Assembly (NCBI GenBank): GCA_016125355.1
Contig: WGLX01000009.1
Coordinates: 124,001-188,000, forward strand
From: Actinomycetales bacterium
Lineage (GTDB): Bacteria; Actinomycetota; Actinomycetes; S36-B12
DNA: 64,000 nt
Reading direction: 5' to 3'
Each line of letters starts with the position of its first letter. Positions within the stretch are counted from its first letter, which is position 1. Both the position numbers and the translations under genes were made by a program. The notes under the pieces were generated by a model that was given only the letters and a program-made list of their open reading frames with translations, was not told the origin of the DNA and did not search any database. Below, piece after piece: positions 62,175-64,000 of this stretch.

Positions 62175-64000
62175 CGGTGCCCACTCCCATCGCCTCGAGT
62201 CCCGCCACGGCCTCCTCGGCGCGGGCGAAGGCCGCCCGCTCGAGAACCTTGCTGATGCTCGGTGACGCCATGCCGCCGGTCACCCGCTGGACCGGCTGGT
62301 CCAGCCAGTCGAAGTACCGTCGCTGGATCTCATCGGCCAGCCAGCCGCCGTAGCCGGTGCCCAGGGCACCCTGCTCGGCGATCAGCACGTTGTTGGTCTT
62401 GCGGATGCTGGCCTCGATGGTGTCCCAGTCGATGCTGGCCCGGTCGAGCCAGCGCAGGTCGATGACCTCGGCGTCGATGTGGTCGGCGACCTGCTCGGCC
62501 GCCTCGAGGACGTACGACGTCATGGCCAGGTAGGTCAGGACCGTGACATCGGCGCCCTGGCGGCGCACCGCTGCCTTGCCGACGGGGAGGCAGTAGTCGT
62601 AGTCATCGACGGGGCCCTCGCCCGAGGACGCATACAGGTCGACGTGCTCGAGGACGAGGACGGGATCCTGGCAGGTGAGGGCCGCGTTCATCAGGCCCAC
62701 GTAGTCGAATGGCGTGGACGGGGCGACGATGCGCCAACCCGCCGAGGTGGAGAAGACACCGGCCGGGTCCATCGAGTGCTGCGACCCGTAGCCGGTGCCC
62801 ATCGCCACCTTGCTGCGCAGGACCACCGGAACCGGGTGGTCGCCGCCGAACATGTGGCGGGCCTTGCCGATCTGGTTGAAGAGCTGGTCCGCGGCCACCC
62901 ACATGAAGTCCGCGTACATGAACTCCACGACCGGCCGGAAACGGCCGTCCATGGCCATGCCGCCGGCGAGGCCGGTGAACGCGTTCTCGCTGATCGGCGT
63001 GCCGAGGATGCGGTCGGGATGGGCGTCCTTGAGGCCCTTGGTCGCGCCGTTGGTGCCACCGGAGAGCCGGTGGATGTCCTCGCCCAGCACCACGACCGAG
63101 GAGTCGAGCTCCATGCGACGCCCCATCACCGCCGCGACCGCGTCGATGAACTTCATCTCCTGGACGGCGCCGGTGAACGTGTCGCGGTCGACCGTGCGCA
63201 CGCCGTCGAACTCGCTCAGGTCCCCTCGGATGCCGGTATCGACGAAGCCGGGATCCGGCCACTCCGAGGGACGGATGCGCCGCTCGCCGGGCTTGCCGTC
63301 GGGAACCGGCTCCAGGAGCACCTCGCCGATCTCGGCCATCAGTGCCCTGGATCGGTCGATGGCCTCGGTGATCGCGTCCTCGGAGAGGATCCCGCGCCGC
63401 ACGAGGTGCCCGGCCACCCGGTCGATGGGGTCACGCGCCCGCCACTGCGCCTCCTCCTCCTTCGTCCGGTAGCGGAAAGCGCTGCCCGGGAAGGGGCCGT
63501 TCTGGTGGAAGTAGCGGTAGACGTCGGCCTCGATGAGGGTGGCACCCTTGCCCGCCCGCATGTACTCGAGGGCCTGCTGCATGGCCAGGTAGACGGCGAG
63601 CGGGTCCATGCCGTCGACCTGCCAGCTGGGGATGCCGAAGCCAGGCCCGCGAGCGGAGAGGCGGTCCTCGGCAGTGACCTCGGAGACGTTGGTGGAGACG
63701 GCGTAGCGGTTGTTCTCGATGAAGAAGCACAGCGGCAGCCGCCACGCGGCTGCGAGGTTGAAGGTCTCCAAGGTCGACCCGATGTTCGAGGCGCCGTCGC
63801 CGAAGTAGGTGACCGCGACGTTGTCCGTGCCGGCATGACGGTGGGCCCAGGCCGAGCCGGCCGCCAGGGGCACGCCCCCGCCGACGATGGCGTTGGTGCC
63901 GATCGCTCCCGCCTCGTCCCAACGCAGGTGCATCGAGCCGCCGCGGCCGTGGCTCCACCCGCGGTCGAGGCCGCAGATCTCCGCGAGCGTGCGCAGCAGG
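62167..64000 (-). CDS. 2-oxoacid dehydrogenase E1, fused alpha-beta subunits, 5' partial
   Basis: At least 610 residues; the reading frame continues past the window edge, where SHGRGGSMHLR, a segment normally about 100 residues into E1-alpha, is still in frame. The alpha half has the thiamine-diphosphate motif GDGASNIGSTLETFNLAAA with ENNRYA. The beta half starts near EMKFIDAVAAVMGRRM and has GLAGGMAMDGRFRPVVEFMYADFM and HSMDP. Alpha and beta are one polypeptide, as in some acetoin- or branched-chain-type complexes. Decarboxylates a 2-oxo acid. Confidence 0.9.
   Translation of the reverse strand, partial: LLRTLAEICGLDRGWSHGRGGSMHLRWDEAGAIGTNAIVGGGVPLAAGSAWAHRHAGTDNVAVTYFGDGASNIGSTLETFNLAAAWRLPLCFFIENNRYAVSTNVSEVTAEDRLSARGPGFGIPSWQVDGMDPLAVYLAMQQALEYMRAGKGATLIEADVYRYFHQNGPFPGSAFRYRTKEEEAQWRARDPIDRVAGHLVRRGILSEDAITEAIDRSRALMAEIGEVLLEPVPDGKPGERRIRPSEWPDPGFVDTGIRGDLSEFDGVRTVDRDTFTGAVQEMKFIDAVAAVMGRRMELDSSVVVLGEDIHRLSGGTNGATKGLKDAHPDRILGTPISENAFTGLAGGMAMDGRFRPVVEFMYADFMWVAADQLFNQIGKARHMFGGDHPVPVVLRSKVAMGTGYGSQHSMDPAGVFSTSAGWRIVAPSTPFDYVGLMNAALTCQDPVLVLEHVDLYASSGEGPVDDYDYCLPVGKAAVRRQGADVTVLTYLAMTSYVLEAAEQVADHIDAEVIDLRWLDRASIDWDTIEASIRKTNNVLIAEQGALGTGYGGWLADEIQRRYFDWLDQPVQRVTGGMASPSISKVLERAAFARAEEAVAGLEAMGVGTDA

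Overview
The window is chromosomal DNA from a high-GC actinobacterium (Actinomycetota; genus not determinable by reading). The evidence is GC-rich coding sequence, frequent GTG starts, a WhiB regulator, GuaB3, a PerM-like protein, and the order groES-groEL1-whiB3-guaB-guaB3-gabD2-choD, which resembles the mycobacterial neighbourhood. Several genes appear to be leaderless, with a TAnnnT -10 box 6-7 nt before the start codon. No rRNA, tRNA, CRISPR array or intact insertion sequence was recognised. No gene-free stretch exceeds about 190 bases.

1-12.5 kb is conserved core. It holds the end of an exported polysaccharide deacetylase, homocysteine S-methyltransferase, a THUMP-like methyltransferase, a CIRCE-controlled groES-groEL pair (GroEL has a His-rich tail), whiB3, a CarH-like MerR/B12 regulator, and an apparent guaB-guaB3-gabD2-choD operon. 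12.6-16.1 kb is a four-gene exported or membrane operon led by a phospholipase A2-like protein. 16.4-20.1 kb is a three-subunit molybdenum hydroxylase of the CO-dehydrogenase superfamily with a CRP-like site upstream.

20.2-43.2 kb is mixed housekeeping: guaA, small membrane proteins, a LysE exporter, a PIG-L deacetylase, a secreted M15-like wall protein behind MtrA-like boxes, a HEAT protein bounded by inverted repeats, pcrA with an in-frame tandem repeat, a lipoprotein, a B12-binding protein, sucCD, a permease, a racemase-family protein, an SDR, perM, purN-purH and a DMT-type transporter.

43.2-64 kb is the most distinctive part: a catabolic gene cluster with its own LacI regulator. It contains an operon for a leaderless-secretion NMT1-like binding protein, an MFS transporter, LacI and an aldo/keto reductase. 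Divergent from it lie livJ-livH-(livM-livG fusion)-livF, a creatinase-like M24 protein, an alpha/beta hydrolase, a beta-hydroxyacid dehydrogenase and an OsmC protein. Further on are a CrtI-like FAD oxidoreductase, a two-subunit isoquinoline-oxidoreductase-like molybdenum enzyme, an AhpD/CMD protein, and the E2 and fused E1 of a 2-oxoacid dehydrogenase (E1 runs off the window). A 12-bp palindrome, GCAATCGATTGC or a one-base variant, lies at exactly three control points of this cluster. It is the likely LacI operator and ties the locus into one regulon. The substrate is unknown. A nitrogen-containing or heterocyclic compound that is taken up, hydroxylated, hydrolysed and oxidised to an acyl-CoA is a reasonable inference and not a demonstrated fact.
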